Source: Actimicrobium sp035984655 (GTDB lineage: Bacteria; Pseudomonadota; Gammaproteobacteria; Burkholderiales; Burkholderiaceae_D). From it: a DNA stretch of 64,000 nucleotides. The position numbers were made by a program, and so were the translations under genes. This document shows positions 63,131 through 64,000 of the stretch, piece after piece. The stretch's first letter is position 1. Each line of letters starts with the position of its first letter. The stretch covers positions 1 to 64,000 of the forward strand of contig NZ_JAXCHT010000019.1 in assembly GCF_035984655.1 (NCBI RefSeq), in the 5' to 3' direction. The notes beneath the pieces are model-generated. The model had not been told where the DNA came from and made no database searches. It saw only the letters and a program-made list of their open reading frames with translations.

Positions 63131-64000
63131 ATGAAGCGCATCATCCTGTTTCTGGCTACCAATATCGCAGTGATGGCCGTGATGGCGATCGTGTTGTCGC
63201 TGCTGGGTGTCGATCGCTTTCTGACCGGTACCGGACTGAACCTGCCGATGCTGATGGTGTTCTCGCTGGTGGTCGGCTTTACCGGATCGATTTTTTCGCT
63301 GCTGATCAGCAAGCAGATGGCGAAGTGGTCGACCGGGGCGCGGGTGATCGACGCGCCGGCCAATTCCACCGAGGTCTGGCTTGTCGACACGGTCGGCAAG
63401 CTGGCGCAACGGGCCGGCATCAGCATGCCCGAGGTTGCGGTGTATGACGGCGAAGCCAATGCATTTGCCACCGGGGCGTTCAAGAATTCGGCGCTGGTGG
63501 CAGTCTCGACCGGCTTGCTTGAATCGATGACGAAGGACGAAATCGAAGCGGTGCTGGGTCATGAAATCGCCCACGTCGCCAATGGCGACATGGTCACGAT
63601 GATGCTGATCCAGGGTGTCGTCAATACCTTCGTGGTGTTTCTCTCGCGGGTGGTCGGCTATCTGGTCGATCGCGCGATTTCGCGCGACAACGAAGGTCCT
63701 GGTATCGGCTACATGGTGACGGTGTTCGTGTCGCAAATCGTGTTCGGCATCGGCGCCTCCATCATCGTCGCGTGGTTTTCGCGCCATCGTGAATTCCGCG
63801 CCGATGCCGGGTCGGCCAAACTGCTGGGCTCGCCGGAACCAATGGTGCATGCGCTGGCCCGGCTTGGCGGCATGGAACCGAACGGATTGCCGCAGGCACT
63901 GGCGTCGATGGGCATCAATGACAAGCCGGGATTCTCCGCCTTGTTTTCAACCCATCCGCCGCTGGAAGAACGTATCGCCGCGTTGCGCGGCCAACGCTAA
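63131..64000 (+). CDS. htpX: Membrane protease HtpX
   Basis: A 289-residue M48 metalloprotease, complete with its stop codon at the last base of the window. Two N-terminal membrane helices (LFLATNIAVMAVMAIVLSLL and LMVFSLVVGFTGSIFSLLI), the zinc site LGHEIAHVANGD and further membrane helices are present. It degrades misfolded inner-membrane proteins and is linked to heat-shock control. A sigma-32-like promoter lies upstream. Confidence 0.96.
   Translation: MKRIILFLATNIAVMAVMAIVLSLLGVDRFLTGTGLNLPMLMVFSLVVGFTGSIFSLLISKQMAKWSTGARVIDAPANSTEVWLVDTVGKLAQRAGISMPEVAVYDGEANAFATGAFKNSALVAVSTGLLESMTKDEIEAVLGHEIAHVANGDMVTMMLIQGVVNTFVVFLSRVVGYLVDRAISRDNEGPGIGYMVTVFVSQIVFGIGASIIVAWFSRHREFRADAGSAKLLGSPEPMVHALARLGGMEPNGLPQALASMGINDKPGFSALFSTHPPLEERIAALRGQR

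Overview
The window looks like a betaproteobacterial chromosome, most likely Burkholderiales and Oxalobacteraceae-like. This rests on protein character, high GC with matching codon use from about 12 kb onward, and the gene orders iscRSUA-hscBA-fdx-iscX, prfB-lysS, pyrG-kdsA-eno-ftsB and lolC-lolD-tatD-comEC. The genus is inference.

Positions 1-11.7 kb are a mobile island beside a tRNA-Asn gene (11769-11844, minus). It starts with the terminal repeats of an IS21-like element that cuts into the 3' remnant of an MmeI-like DNA methyltransferase. A plus-strand pair follows: an SF2 helicase and a GIY-YIG (Mug113/T5orf172-type) nuclease. Together the three look like a disabled restriction or defence operon. 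Next come a small membrane protein and a satellite- or plasmid-like replication region on the minus strand. That region holds an AEP-primase/DUF927 helicase and a P4/D5-type SF3 helicase, each preceded by a small HTH gene and each followed by 9-bp iteron-like repeats in inverted orientation. No integrase is visible.

Positions 11.9-22 kb are core genome: tyrB-type aminotransferase divergent from uvrB, a divergent UDG-like protein, then the complete iron-sulfur cluster operon iscR-iscS-iscU-iscA-hscB-hscA-fdx-iscX under two tandem IscR type-1 sites. Positions 22-36 kb carry mostly minus-strand genes: glycine-zipper envelope protein, lysS, prfB (with programmed frameshift), a TAXI-type binding protein, NnrU, a cytochrome c, DUF3597, RidA, an exported methyltransferase-like protein, YbjQ, recJ and an uncharacterised COG4255-like protein. 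A lipoprotein gene with an in-frame stop and a Fic fragment are decayed genes here.

Positions 36-44 kb hold an Ala-rich low-complexity protein and a two-partner secretion pair (TpsA exoprotein with GLUG and YDG/MBG repeats, then its TpsB pore), followed by a convergent sulfotransferase. Positions 45-56 kb encode lipoprotein export (lolC, lolD), tatD, a comEC split by a 2-bp GC-tract change, a hydrolase, an LpxR-like deacylase, and pyrG-kdsA-eno-ftsB. Positions 56-64 kb hold hslO, a gamma-carbonic anhydrase, an acyl-CoA synthetase, a hydrolase, a TPR-GGDEF diguanylate cyclase, a PHP phosphatase and htpX, the last behind a good heat-shock (sigma-32) promoter match.
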